The notes: generated by a model not told the origin, from the letters alone. Counted from the stretch's first letter, positions 49,968-59,348 are shown. The stretch is 64,000 nucleotides of DNA from Burkholderia sp. Bp9143 (GCF_003853645.1 NZ_QTPO01000044.1:1-64000), one strand, 5' to 3'. Translations and numbers: made by a program.

Positions 49968-50321
49968 ATGAGCGTCATCCTCACCTGGGTCATCAACGCC
50001 CTCGCGCTGCTGATCATCACGTACCTCGTGCCGTCGATTCACATCAAGAGCTTCGGCACCGCGCTGATCATCGCGGTCGTGCTTGGCCTGATCAACACGG
50101 TGATCCGTCCGGTGCTGATCCTGCTGACGCTGCCGGTCACGATCGTCACGCTCGGGGTGTTCATCCTCGTCGTGAACGCGCTGTGCTTCTGGTTCGCGTC
50201 GTCGCTGCTGAAGGGTTTCGAGGTGTCGGGTTTCTGGTCGGCGTTCTTCGGTTCGATCCTGTACAGCATCGTGTCGTGGCTGCTGTCCGCGCTGATCTTC
50301 GGGCAGCGCGACATCGGCTGA
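49968..50321 (+). CDS. Phage-holin-family-like (YvlD type) membrane protein
   Basis: The 117-residue protein has four hydrophobic helices (about 3-20, 29-47, 55-78, 88-110) and the motif GLINTVIRPVLILLTLPVTIVTLGVFILVVNALCFWFAS, which databases call the phage holin family 4 / YvlD type. In chromosomes these are not lysis proteins; function unknown. It lies between ahcY and metF on the same strand, an order I recall as conserved in Burkholderia, so co-transcription is likely. RBS is weak (CCGGAGCCC). Confidence 0.88.
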   Translation: MSVILTWVINALALLIITYLVPSIHIKSFGTALIIAVVLGLINTVIRPVLILLTLPVTIVTLGVFILVVNALCFWFASSLLKGFEVSGFWSAFFGSILYSIVSWLLSALIFGQRDIG

Positions 50322-50345
50322 CGGCCGGGCCCACTCTTGCGAATC

Positions 50346-51176
50346 ATGAAACCGATCGAACTCTCGTTTGAATTCTTCCCGCCCAAGACGGCGGACGGCG
50401 TCGAGAAGCTGCGCGCGACGCGTGCACAGCTGCTGCCGCTGAAGCCGAAATTCGTCTCCGTGACGTTCGGCGCCGGCGGCTCGACGCAGCAAGGCACGCT
50501 CGACACCGTGCTCGACATGCAGAAGGACGGCCTCGAGGCCGCGCCGCACCTGTCGTGCATCGGCTCGTCGCGCGACAACCTGCGCGCGATCCTCGACCAG
50601 TACCGCTCGCACGGCATCCGGCATATCGTCGCGCTACGCGGCGACCTGCCGTCGGGGATGGGCGAGGTCGGCGAGCTGCGCTATGCGTCCGAGCTCGTCA
50701 GCTTCATCCGCGCCGAGCATGGCGACTGGTTCCACATCGAAGTCGCCGGCTATCCGGAATACCACCCGCAATCGCGTTCGCCGAAGGCCGATCTCGAGAA
50801 CTTCGCGCGCAAGGTGAAAGCCGGTGCGAATTCCGCGATCACGCAGTACTTCTTCAACGCCGACGCGTATTTCCGCTTCGTCGACGATGCGCGCAAGCTG
50901 GGTGTGGACGTGCCGATCGTGCCGGGCATCATGCCGATCACGAACTTCTCGCAGCTGATGCGCTTCTCGGAAATGTGCGGCGCGGAAGTGCCGCGCTGGG
51001 TCGCGCGCCGGCTCGAAAGCTTCGGCGACGATCGCGAGGCGATCCGCGCGTTCGGCGCGGACGTCGTCACGAGCCTGTGCCAGCGCCTGATCGATGCGGG
51101 CGTGCCGGGCCTGCACTTCTACACGCTGAACGCGGCGACCGCGACGCGGACGATCTGCGAACGGCTCTCCATGTAA
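50346..51176 (+). CDS. metF: 5,10-methylenetetrahydrofolate reductase
   Basis: MetF makes 5-methyltetrahydrofolate for methionine synthesis with FAD and NADH. The 276-residue TIM-barrel protein begins KPIELSFEFFPPKT (conserved Glu of the active site in FEFFPPK). It contains VSVTFGAGGSTQQGTLDTV, HLSCIGSSRDNLRAIL, ALRGDLPSG, and YFFNADAYFRFVDDARKLGVDVPIVPGIMPITNFSQL. It groups with ahcY in the activated-methyl cycle. A strong terminator follows 24 bases after the stop. Confidence 0.96.
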   Translation: MKPIELSFEFFPPKTADGVEKLRATRAQLLPLKPKFVSVTFGAGGSTQQGTLDTVLDMQKDGLEAAPHLSCIGSSRDNLRAILDQYRSHGIRHIVALRGDLPSGMGEVGELRYASELVSFIRAEHGDWFHIEVAGYPEYHPQSRSPKADLENFARKVKAGANSAITQYFFNADAYFRFVDDARKLGVDVPIVPGIMPITNFSQLMRFSEMCGAEVPRWVARRLESFGDDREAIRAFGADVVTSLCQRLIDAGVPGLHFYTLNAATATRTICERLSM

Positions 51177-51200
51177 GCGTCATCACGCGGTTGCATGCGT

Positions 51201-51236
51201 AAAAGCCCCGCCGGCAAAACCGGCGGGGCTTTTTTT
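51201..51236 (+). terminator. Terminator of metF
   Basis: A 14-bp stem (AAAAGCCCCGCCGG / CCGGCGGGGCTTTT, loop CAAAA) ends in a run of seven T. On the other strand the A-run also gives T after the stem, so it may serve the convergent amidase gene as well. Confidence 0.93.
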
Positions 51237-51260
51237 CGCGGCCGGCCGATGGCGCCGGCG

Positions 51261-52739
51261 TCAGCGCTGCGCCTGCATCAGCGGCGGGCGCCGGTCGAAC
51301 CACGGCCGCGCCTGTTCGAGCTGGCGCGCGAGTTTCAGCAGCAACGCATCGTCGGCGTGGCGCGCGACGAACTGCACGCCGATCGGCAGCCCGCGCGCGT
51401 TCCACCAGAGCGGCACCGACATCGCCGGCTGGCCCGTCAGGTTGAACAACTCGGTGCAGCCGGCCCATGCGAACGCCTTCTCCGACGCCTTCGCGAGCAT
51501 TTCGCGCAGCAGCGGCTTCACCGGCAGCGCGCCGAGCAGCTTCATCTGCGCGGCTTCGAGCGGCGTCGGCTGCAGCTCGCCGATCTTGACCGGCGGCCCC
51601 GCGAGCGTCGCGCACAGGATCGCGTCGTACCGCGACACGAGGCCCGCGACCTGCACGGTGAGTTGGCGCTGCCATTCGAGCACGTCCGGCAGGCGCGCGC
51701 GGGCGACGCGCCTGCCGACGACGGCCATCGCCCACGTCGCCGGCTCGAACTCCGCGCGCATCGGCGTGCGCCCGGTCAGCGCGCGCGCGCCGAGCACCAT
51801 CTCCTCGGCGATCGTCGCCCACAGCGTGAGAAAGGTTTCGGCCGCGCGCGCGTAGTCGATGTGCAGCGTCGCCGGTTCGACGTGATGGCCGAGCGATTCG
51901 ACGAGCGCGGCCGCATCGTCGAGCGCCGCGCGTACGTCGTCGGCGAGCGCCGGCGCGAGCATCGGGTCGACGATGAGGCCGATCCGCAGCGGGCCGGGCG
52001 GCGTGTCGAGCTCGCCCAGAAAGGTGCCGGGCGCGCCGGGCGGCAGCGTCTGGCCGGTCGTCACGTCGAGCAGCAGCGCGCTGTCGCGCACGCTGCGCGA
52101 AACCGCATGCTGGACGACCAGCTCGCCGTTCGACGGCAGGTCGACCAGTACCGGATTGCGGCTCGGCTTCAGGCCGAACAGCCCGCAACACGACGCCGGA
52201 ATCCGGATCGAGCCACCGCCGTCCGACGCATGCGCGAGCGGCACGATGCCGGCCGCGACGGCTGCGGCCGCACCGCCGCTCGAGCCGCCGGGTGTGTGAT
52301 CGAGGTTCCACGGATTGCGGCACGCGCCGAACAGTTCGGGTTCGGTGTACGGCATCTGGCCGATTTCCGACGTGTTGGTCTTGCCGAACACGTTGAGCCC
52401 CGCCGCGCGACTGCGCGCGATCACCGGTGAGTCGTCGGCGGGGATGAAGTAGCGATAGTGGCGGCTGCCCATCGACAGCGGCAGCCCGGCGACCGCCGCG
52501 CCGAGATCCTTGACGAGATACGGAACGCCCGCGAAGGGCGCGTCGGTGCCGGTATCGCGTGCCGCCTCCGTCCGCTTGCGCGCGGCATCGTAGTCCTGCA
52601 GCACGACTGCGTTGATCGCGCCGTTCACCGCTTCGGCCTGGCCGATCGCGGCGTCGAGCAGTTCGCGCGGGCTCGCCTTGCGCTCGCGCACGAGTGCGGC
52701 GAGGCCGATCGCGTCATGCGCGAGATAGTCCGAGTGCAT
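51261..52739 (-). CDS. Amidase signature family protein
   Basis: The 492-residue protein from ATG 52739 has the Ser-cisSer-Lys triad of amidase-signature enzymes: K77 (VPYLVKDLG), cis-S153 (TPGGSSGG) and nucleophile S177 (SDGGGSIRIPA). The 24-residue spacing between the two serines equals that in FAAH. It hydrolyses amide bonds; the substrate is unknown, and it is not a GatA since no gatB/gatC are near. It ends near the metF terminator and is convergent with metF. Confidence 0.93.
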   Translation of the reverse strand: MHSDYLAHDAIGLAALVRERKASPRELLDAAIGQAEAVNGAINAVVLQDYDAARKRTEAARDTGTDAPFAGVPYLVKDLGAAVAGLPLSMGSRHYRYFIPADDSPVIARSRAAGLNVFGKTNTSEIGQMPYTEPELFGACRNPWNLDHTPGGSSGGAAAAVAAGIVPLAHASDGGGSIRIPASCCGLFGLKPSRNPVLVDLPSNGELVVQHAVSRSVRDSALLLDVTTGQTLPPGAPGTFLGELDTPPGPLRIGLIVDPMLAPALADDVRAALDDAAALVESLGHHVEPATLHIDYARAAETFLTLWATIAEEMVLGARALTGRTPMRAEFEPATWAMAVVGRRVARARLPDVLEWQRQLTVQVAGLVSRYDAILCATLAGPPVKIGELQPTPLEAAQMKLLGALPVKPLLREMLAKASEKAFAWAGCTELFNLTGQPAMSVPLWWNARGLPIGVQFVARHADDALLLKLARQLEQARPWFDRRPPLMQAQR

Positions 52740-52820
52740 CGCGGTCACCCCCGTTGCGACCTGTGGCGATGAAAGGAGGATAACGCGGGCCCGGCGCACC
52801 GGGCCCGCTGCCGACTGCCT

Positions 52821-53513
52821 TTACAGGTGCTCGGCGAGGAACGTCAGCGTGCGGCCGTGCGCGAGCGCCGATGCGCGCTGGTTGTACGACGCGCGGTCGG
52901 TGCAGTTGAAGCCGTGCTCGGCGCCCGGGTACAGGTGGAACGACGCGTTGTGGCGGCCCGCGAACGCGGCCTTCACCTGCTCGACGGCGTCGAGCGGGAT
53001 CCCGTGGTCGTTCTCCGCGTAGTGGAACAGGATCGGCTGCGTGACCTTGCCGGCGAGGTCGAGCGCATTCTGGATGCCGCCGCCGTAATAGGCGACCGCC
53101 GCATCGACCTTGGCAGCAGCGGCCGCGCGGTACGCGAGCTGACCGCCGAAGCAGTAGCCGATCGCGGCGACCTTGCCGGCGACCTCGGGGCGCGCGCGCA
53201 ACGCATCGGCGGCCGCGCCGATGTCCGCGACCGCGAGGCCGACGTCGGTCTTCTTCATCAGCTCGATGCCTTTGTCGCGATCGGCGCCTTCATAGGTCAG
53301 CTCGACGCGCGGCTGCGTGCGCCAGAACACGTCCGGCGCGAGCGCGACGAAGCCGTCGGCCGCGTACTGGTCGGCGACCGCGCGGATGTGCGTGTTCACG
53401 CCGAAGATCTCCTGGATGATGATGACGGCGGGGCCCTTGCCGCGCTTGGGCAGCGCGAGATAGCCGCCGAAGCTGTCGTTACCGGTCGGGATGTCGATCC
53501 ATTGGGCAGTCAC
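52821..53513 (-). CDS. Dienelactone hydrolase family protein
   Basis: This 230-residue alpha/beta hydrolase has the DLH catalytic triad C121 (IGYCFGG), D169 (AENDHGIP) and H200 (GAEHGFNC), almost the same numbers as the Pseudomonas enzyme (123/171/202). E35 (QEIFG) corresponds to the Glu that activates the cysteine. True dienelactone hydrolases act in chlorocatechol breakdown, but no such pathway genes adjoin, so a general esterase role is likely. Located 81 bases upstream of the amidase gene on the same strand. Confidence 0.92.
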   Translation of the reverse strand: MTAQWIDIPTGNDSFGGYLALPKRGKGPAVIIIQEIFGVNTHIRAVADQYAADGFVALAPDVFWRTQPRVELTYEGADRDKGIELMKKTDVGLAVADIGAAADALRARPEVAGKVAAIGYCFGGQLAYRAAAAAKVDAAVAYYGGGIQNALDLAGKVTQPILFHYAENDHGIPLDAVEQVKAAFAGRHNASFHLYPGAEHGFNCTDRASYNQRASALAHGRTLTFLAEHL

Positions 53514-53785
53514 GTTTGAACTCCTGGCGAACGGGCGCGCGACCTGCGCGCCGCGGATGGAAAAAGGGGCGGCCTAGTGTGCCACCAATCCTGTGGCGCT
53601 GCAGCGCGCGCAAGCGGCGCGCCTGCCGGGCGTGCGCGCGTGTCGAATCCGCGTCCCGAACGCGCTTCTCGCGCAGCGATCGTTTTGATCTCGATTATTC
53701 ATTTTTCGGCGGTGAGCGGCTTCGATAGAGTCGATATGTCGGCTTTTACAAAGCGCTTTCGCGTATCGTCATCGAAGGATTCGCC

Positions 53786-54865
53786 ATGCCAGCCCGTGCA
53801 TTTTCCACCCCGTTTTCCGAACGCTTCGGCCTGCGCCTGCCGCTCGTGCAGGCACCGATGGTCGGCGCGACCACGGCCGCGATGGTCGCGGCCGCATCCA
53901 ATGCCGGCGCGCTCGGCAGCCTCGGCGCCGGCGCGTTCGAGCCGGACCGTCTCGCGACCGAAGTCGCCGCGATTCGCGCGGCGACCGCGCGTCCGTTCGC
54001 CGTGAACCTGTTCGTGTTGCCCGAGGCCGCGCCCGACGCGGCGACCGTCGCACGCGCGCTCGCCGCGATCGATCCGTTGAACGCGACGCTCGGGCTGCCG
54101 CCCGGCACCGTGCCCGCGCGTTACGCGCCCGACTTCCGCGCGCAGCTCGACGCGCTCGTCGCGCTGCGCGTGCCGGTCGCGAGTTTCACGTTCGGCGTGC
54201 TCGACGCGGCCGACGTCGAGCGCCTGAAGGCCGCCGGCACCTATGTAATCGGTACCGCGACGCACGTCGCCGAAGGGCTCGCGTGGCAGGCGGCCGGCGC
54301 CGACGCGCTGTCCGCGCAGGGCGCCGAAGCTGGCGGCCATCGCGGCACCTTCATCGGCTCGGCCGACGACGCGCTGATCGGCACGCTCGCGCTGGTGCCG
54401 CAGCTCGTCGATGCGACCGGCCTGCCCGTGCTCGCCGCGGGCGGCATCATGGATGGCCGCGGGATCGCGGCCGCGCTCGCACTCGGCGCGCAGGGCGCGC
54501 AGCTCGGCACCGCGTTCCTGACGTGTGCGGAAAGCGCGATCGCGGCGGACTGGAAAGCGCGGCTGCTCGCGAGTGCCGATACGTCGACGCAGGTCACGCG
54601 CGCGATCACCGGCCGCCATGCGCGCGGATTGCGCAATACGCTGATGATGCGGCTCGGCGAACGCGTGGCCGATGCCGCGCCGTATCCGGTGCAGAATGCG
54701 CTGACCCAGCCGCTGCGCCAGGCAGCCGCGCGCGCGAACGACGGCGACTACCTGTCGCTGTGGGCCGGGCAGGGCGCGCCGCTCGCGCGGCGGCGCGACG
54801 CCGCGCTGACGACGTCGCAACTCGTTGACGCGCTCGACGCCGAATGGCGTGCAACGGCCGCCTGA
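53786..54865 (+). CDS. Nitronate monooxygenase (NPD family)
   Basis: The 359-residue FMN-dependent TIM-barrel enzyme begins SERFGLRLPLVQAPMVGATTAAMVAAASNAGALGSLGAGAF. It contains the FMN phosphate site LPVLAAGGIMDGRGIAAALALGAQGAQLGTAFL. The substrate-side GAEAGGHRGTF carries the conserved His. Family members oxidise nitronates such as propionate 3-nitronate. The start at 53786 precedes the conserved region. A single gene, divergent from the hydrolase genes with 272 bases between. Confidence 0.92.
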   Translation: MPARAFSTPFSERFGLRLPLVQAPMVGATTAAMVAAASNAGALGSLGAGAFEPDRLATEVAAIRAATARPFAVNLFVLPEAAPDAATVARALAAIDPLNATLGLPPGTVPARYAPDFRAQLDALVALRVPVASFTFGVLDAADVERLKAAGTYVIGTATHVAEGLAWQAAGADALSAQGAEAGGHRGTFIGSADDALIGTLALVPQLVDATGLPVLAAGGIMDGRGIAAALALGAQGAQLGTAFLTCAESAIAADWKARLLASADTSTQVTRAITGRHARGLRNTLMMRLGERVADAAPYPVQNALTQPLRQAAARANDGDYLSLWAGQGAPLARRRDAALTTSQLVDALDAEWRATAA

Positions 54866-55283
54866 CCGGTTCGTATCGAAACCCGAAACGCGCGCGTTGT
54901 CACGCGCGTTTCATTCAATGATCCCGCGCACAAAATACCGAATCGAAATGACACGGGAATGCTTTAAATCAACCTTTCATCCGGCCGTCCGGAATTAGCG
55001 GAAACCCTTATCCGGCGGGGCTCGCGGCGATATTCGAGCAGTCATTCCAAAGTGCCCGTATCGGTAGTGTTACCACTACCCTAAAAAAGTCCCACAAATT
55101 AATTTGATCACCTACACTTGCGCGCAAGTACGGGTGGGCGGCTGCTAAAAGCGGCTGCTTCCCACGTGCTTGAGGCCAAGTGCATGAACGATGCAACCGG
55201 CGAATCGTCCAGTGATGCAAACACAGGGATGGCAGCGGGGCACCGGGCGATGGCGTTTATTGGGACCGAAACTGGAGACTTAC
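54866..55283. promoter_or_regulatory. Upstream region of the amino-acid binding protein gene, with two palindromes
   Basis: No gene seen in 418 bases; AT-rich from about 54900. GGTAGTG (55063-55069) and CACTACC (55074-55080) form a perfect inverted repeat around TTAC. ACTTGCGCGCAAGT at 55116-55129 is a perfect 14-base palindrome. Either could be an operator for the gene at 55284; the regulators are unknown. Confidence 0.5.
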
Positions 55284-56426
55284 ATGAATATCAAGATGCA
55301 AAAGCTGTTGCCGATCACCGCAGCTGCGATGCTGTGCGCTGCAGCTGCAGGCAACGCAGCCGCCGATCAAGTCGTCAAGATCGGCCACGTCGCGCCGTTG
55401 ACGGGCGGCATTGCACACCTGGGCAAGGACAACGAAAACGGTGCGCGTCTCGCAGTCGAGGAGGTCAACGCCAAGGGTCTCACGATCGGCGGCCAGAAAA
55501 TCACGCTGCAACTCGATGCGCAGGATGACGCGGCCGACCCGCGCCAGGCCACGCAGGTTGCGCAGAAGCTCGTCGACGACAAGGTCGTCGCCGTCATCGG
55601 CCACCTGAACTCGGGTACGTCGATCCCGGCCTCGAAGATCTACAGCGATGCGGGCATCGTGCAGATCTCGCCGTCGGCGACCAACCCGGCTTACACGCAG
55701 CAAGGCTTCAAGACCACGTATCGCGTGGTGGCGACCGATGCGCAGCAAGGCCCGGCACTCGCGAACTACGCGCACTCGAAGGGCATCAAGAGCGTCGCGG
55801 TGGTCGACGATTCGACCGCATACGGCCAGGGCCTCGCGAACGAATTCGAAAAGAAGGCAAAGGCGCTCGGCCTGAAGGTGCTGTCGCACGACGCGACCAA
55901 CGACAAGGCGGTCGACTTCCGCGCGATTCTGACCAAGATCAAGGGCGAGAATCCGGACGCGATCATGTACGGCGGCATGGACGCCACCGGCGGCCCGTTC
56001 GCGAAACAGGCGAAGCAGCTCGGCCTGCGCGCGAAGATCTTCGCGGGCGACGGCGTGTGCACGGAGAAGCTGGCCGACCTGGCCGGCGACGCGACCGACA
56101 ACATCGTGTGCTCGGAAGCCGGTGCATCGCTCGAGAAGATGCCGGGCGGCGGCGCGTTCAAGGCGAAGTACGAGAAGCGCTTCGGCCAGCCGATCCAGAT
56201 CTACGCGCCGTTCACGTATGACGCGGTGTACATCGTCGTCGACGCGATGAAGCGCTCGAACTCGACGGATCCGGCGAAGATCCTGTCCGCGATGCCGGCG
56301 ACGAACTACACGGGCGTGATCGGCACGACGACCTTCGACTCGAAGGGCGACCTGCAGCACGGCGTGATCTCGCTGTACAACTACAAGAGCGGCAAGAAGA
56401 CGCTGCTCGACGAAGTGAAGATGTAA
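55284..56426 (+). CDS. Branched-chain amino acid ABC transporter substrate-binding protein
   Basis: A periplasmic LivJ/LivK-type binding protein of 380 residues with a signal peptide (MNIKMQKLLPITAAAMLCAAAAGNAAA-DQ). The mature part starts VVKIGHVAPLTGGIAHLGKDNENGARLAVEEVN and has VIGHLNSGTSIPASKIYSDAGIVQISPSATNP, the Leu/Ile/Val-binding pattern. No permease or ATPase genes (livHMGF) lie next to it; it has its own terminator, so it must work with components encoded elsewhere. GGAG lies before ATG 55284. Confidence 0.95.
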   Translation: MNIKMQKLLPITAAAMLCAAAAGNAAADQVVKIGHVAPLTGGIAHLGKDNENGARLAVEEVNAKGLTIGGQKITLQLDAQDDAADPRQATQVAQKLVDDKVVAVIGHLNSGTSIPASKIYSDAGIVQISPSATNPAYTQQGFKTTYRVVATDAQQGPALANYAHSKGIKSVAVVDDSTAYGQGLANEFEKKAKALGLKVLSHDATNDKAVDFRAILTKIKGENPDAIMYGGMDATGGPFAKQAKQLGLRAKIFAGDGVCTEKLADLAGDATDNIVCSEAGASLEKMPGGGAFKAKYEKRFGQPIQIYAPFTYDAVYIVVDAMKRSNSTDPAKILSAMPATNYTGVIGTTTFDSKGDLQHGVISLYNYKSGKKTLLDEVKM

Positions 56427-56453
56427 GCTGAAAAGCGGTCGACAGAAGGGGTG

Positions 56454-56490
56454 AAAGCGCGCCTGCGGCAACGCAGGCGCGCTTTCTTTT
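56454..56490 (+). terminator. Terminator of the binding-protein gene
   Basis: A 14-bp stem (AAAGCGCGCCTGCG / CGCAGGCGCGCTTT) with a GCAA tetraloop is followed by CTTTTT, 28 bases after the stop codon. Confidence 0.93.
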
Positions 56491-56527
56491 TGGCGGCCTC
56501 GCAGCGGGCGGCGTGCCCGCCGTGCGG

Positions 56528-57742
56528 TCAGATCTTCAGGTGTGCGAGGACCTTCGGCGCGACGGCCGCGACGAGCGCCGCGCACAGCGCGACGACGGAC
56601 AGGCCGACGGTCAGGTTCGCGGTCTGCGCGACCGCGCCGATCACGACCGGACCGAACAGCAGTCCGAAATACGCGAGCCCGGCCACGTGCGCGAGGCCTT
56701 CGGCCGCGTGGATGCCTTTCACGCGTGCAGCGGCGGCGAACAGCACGGGCATCATGTTCGCGAGGCCGAGGCCCATCAGCGTGAAGCCCGTCAGCACGGC
56801 GATCGGGTTCGGCAACAGCAGTGCGCCGATCATCCCGGCGCATGCGAGCGACGCGCTCGCGAACACGAGTTGCGGCGCGCCGAAACGCGCGCGCACCGCG
56901 TCGCCGGCGAAACGCGCGATCGCCATCCCGCCGGAGAACGCCGCATAGGCGGCGCTCGCGAGCGCGGGGCTCGCCGCGACGACGTCGCGCATATAGACCG
57001 TCGCCCAGTCGTACATCGCACCTTCGGCGATCAGCGCGATCAGCGCGATGCCACCGAGCATCCACAGCGCGGGCGAGCGCCAGCGGTTGCCGCCGCCGTG
57101 CGCGTGTTCGTGATGCGGGACGTGCGGCAGCACGGAGGGGCTCGCGGCGAGCAGCACCGCCGCGCTGACGGCCGCCGCAAGCGCGAGATGCACGGCCGGT
57201 GCCATGCCGGCCGACAGCAGCGTGCCGCCGGCCGCCGCTCCCGACATCCCGCCGATGCTGAACATCCCGTGCAGCGACGACATGATCGGCTTGCCGAGCG
57301 CGATCTCGACCGCGCTCGCCTCGGCGTTCATCGCGACGTCGAGCGTCGCCATCGAGAAGCCGAACAGCGCGAGCACGGCGAGCAGCATCCAGTAATCGGG
57401 GACGACGAGGATCAGCGCCGCGCAGGCGGACATCACGAGCCCGCCCGCGAGGCACGCGGTGCGCGAGCCGACGCGCGCGATCCAGCGCGCGATCGTCAGC
57501 ATCGCGGCGATCGAGCCACCCGCGACCGCGAACAGCGCGATCGACAGCAGCCCCGGGCTCAACGCGAACTTGTCGCGCACGGTCGGCACGTGCACGCCCC
57601 ACGACGCGTACATCATGCCGGCGACGAAGAACAGAGCCATCGTGGCCGTGCGTGCGCGCTGGCGGACCGGCAAGGCCAGCACGCGATGCGCGTCGGGCGG
57701 TGCGGCGAAGTCGGACGAGGATCGGGAGGAAGTTTCGGACAC
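56528..57742 (-). CDS. MFS transporter
   Basis: About 404 residues with twelve predicted transmembrane helices. It begins with a soluble 35-residue segment, then RARTATMALFFVAGMMYASWGVHVPTVRDKF. This N-terminal pattern and SMATLDVAMNAEASAVEIALGKPIMSSLHGMFSIGGMSGA are typical of the YbjJ/FucP-like drug or sugar MFS group. The central loop is His-rich (HVPHHEHAHGGG). The start is uncertain: GTG 57742 is used, TTG 57763 is also possible. Substrate unknown. Divergent from the HugZ-like gene. Confidence 0.88.
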   Translation of the reverse strand: MSETSSRSSSDFAAPPDAHRVLALPVRQRARTATMALFFVAGMMYASWGVHVPTVRDKFALSPGLLSIALFAVAGGSIAAMLTIARWIARVGSRTACLAGGLVMSACAALILVVPDYWMLLAVLALFGFSMATLDVAMNAEASAVEIALGKPIMSSLHGMFSIGGMSGAAAGGTLLSAGMAPAVHLALAAAVSAAVLLAASPSVLPHVPHHEHAHGGGNRWRSPALWMLGGIALIALIAEGAMYDWATVYMRDVVAASPALASAAYAAFSGGMAIARFAGDAVRARFGAPQLVFASASLACAGMIGALLLPNPIAVLTGFTLMGLGLANMMPVLFAAAARVKGIHAAEGLAHVAGLAYFGLLFGPVVIGAVAQTANLTVGLSVVALCAALVAAVAPKVLAHLKI

Positions 57743-58017
57743 GGAACGCTCTTGAATGGACAATGCGCGGGCGCGTCGCGCCCGTCGGATTCGTCCGATT
57801 CTATCGAACCGCTTACGGTCTTGCCGGCGCGCTGGCCGTCAGGCCGATCATGATCGGCGCGCACGCCGCTTGCGCGGGTCGCGTCAGCCGTTCGGCCGAT
57901 GCCCGGCGGGCCGCCGCCGCAGGTAACATCGGTGCGCAGGCGGCGTGTCCGACGCGTTCCAGTGCGGCGCGTCTTCGCCATCCTTGCCGCCCAGGCTTTC
58001 CGACCGCAGGAGTCACC

Positions 58018-58677
58018 GTGAACATCGATCCCGCCCTTGCCCTGCACCTGCTGCACCGCTGCGCGCTCGGTACGCTCGCGACCCACGCGCGCGACCCGCA
58101 AGGCTTTCCTTATCCGACGGTCGTGCCGTTCGCACCCGATGCGAATCATCGGCCCGTGATTCTCGTGAGCGGCCTCGCCGAGCACACGCGCAACCTCGCC
58201 GCCGATCCACGCGCGGGCTTCCTCGTCGTCGACGCGCCGGACGGCGACGTGCTGAACGCCGAGCGCGCGACGTTGCTCGGCCGCTTCGTGCAGCTCGGCG
58301 ACGATCCGCATGTCGCCGCACGCTACACGCGCTACCAACCCGACGCCGCGCGCTATCTCGCGCTGGGCGATTTCACCTTCTGGGCGCTCGACATCGAGCG
58401 GCTGCGCTATATCGGCGGGTTCGGTCGAATGGGCTGGGTGGACGGCTCGGGCCTTGATGTGCTGCCGCCGCTCGTGTTCGAGGACGAACGGGCGTTGTGG
58501 GACGCGTACGACTCGAGCGATGCGCGCCGCGACGGGCTCGACCTGCTCGGCGTCGACCGCCATGGCGCCGACTGGCGCTGCGACGGCCGCCGAGTGCGCA
58601 CGCCGTTCGACCCGGTGCCGGGCGACGCCGATGCGTTGCGCGAACGGTTGATGGTCTGCGCGCGGGATGTGACGTGA
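58018..58677 (+). CDS. HugZ-like / pyridoxamine 5'-phosphate oxidase-related protein
   Basis: The GTG at 58018, with AGGAG upstream, starts a 219-residue protein. The N-terminal split-barrel FMN-binding domain has CALGTLATHARDPQGFPYPTVVPFAPDANHRPVILVSGLAEHTRNLAADPRAGFLV. The C-terminal DUF2470-like part is shortened. HugZ members bind or degrade haem; others bind FMN or F420. No haem uptake genes adjoin. Single gene. Confidence 0.88.
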   Translation: MNIDPALALHLLHRCALGTLATHARDPQGFPYPTVVPFAPDANHRPVILVSGLAEHTRNLAADPRAGFLVVDAPDGDVLNAERATLLGRFVQLGDDPHVAARYTRYQPDAARYLALGDFTFWALDIERLRYIGGFGRMGWVDGSGLDVLPPLVFEDERALWDAYDSSDARRDGLDLLGVDRHGADWRCDGRRVRTPFDPVPGDADALRERLMVCARDVT

Positions 58678-59031
58678 CGCCGCGGATACCGCTTTGTCTG
58701 TTTAGCGGCCTGCGCCGTATGATTTTCGCAAACTTGTCGCCTGATGAAAGCTTCTATTTTTCTGCACGCAGGGTAATTGCGTATGTTGATAGGCCTATTA
58801 CCGGATCGGTAATGTCCTAATCTCTACGCAAGCGCGTAAAAATTTGAGAAAAGGCCGTGGCCGGTCAAAATGACACGCGTGAATTACAATTGGTCTCGGG
58901 ATTTTCATGAATCCCGCTTCTATCAAATCTTTTTTGTGCTAATCTCTGCCTTCAAAATCCGAGGCACAAATATTTCAAGAATGGTGAGCCGGCTGCAGAC
59001 CGGTGCCATTGATCATATAGAAAGGGAAACT
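58678..59031. other. AT-rich upstream region of the second H-NS gene
   Basis: No gene in 354 bases. The region from about 58720 to 59010 is AT-rich with A/T tracts, suiting H-NS autoregulation. AAAGGGAAA directly precedes the ATG at 59032. Confidence 0.5.
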
Positions 59032-59325
59032 ATGTCTTCTTACAAGGACCTGCTGGCCCAGCGGGAGAAGCTGGAGAAGCAAATCGAAGAAGCGAAGTCG
59101 CGCGAATACGCCGAAGTGCTGAATGACGTGAAGCAGAAGATTGCCGACTACGGCTTTTCGCTCGCCGACCTCGGCCTCAGCCGCGCGAAGGCTGGCAAGG
59201 TCGGTCGCCCGCGCGCAGGCGTGGCGGCCAAGTATCGCGATCCGGAAACGGGCGCGACGTGGTCGGGCCGCGGCAAGCCGCCGCGCTGGATCGCCGGCAA
59301 GAACCGCGAACAGTTTGCGATTTAA
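59032..59325 (+). CDS. H-NS family nucleoid-associated protein (second copy)
   Basis: 97 residues. The N-terminal coiled coil is SYKDLLAQREKLEKQIEEAKSREYAEVLNDVKQKIADYGFSLADLGL, followed by a basic linker KVGRPRAG and the DNA-binding motif KYRDPETGATWSGRGKPPRWIAGKNREQF. It is a close paralogue of the protein at 23325 and equal in domain layout, so the two could form mixed oligomers. Single gene with its own terminator. Confidence 0.94.
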   Translation: MSSYKDLLAQREKLEKQIEEAKSREYAEVLNDVKQKIADYGFSLADLGLSRAKAGKVGRPRAGVAAKYRDPETGATWSGRGKPPRWIAGKNREQFAI

Positions 59326-59348
59326 ACAACTGTTTAAGTCGTCGCCTC

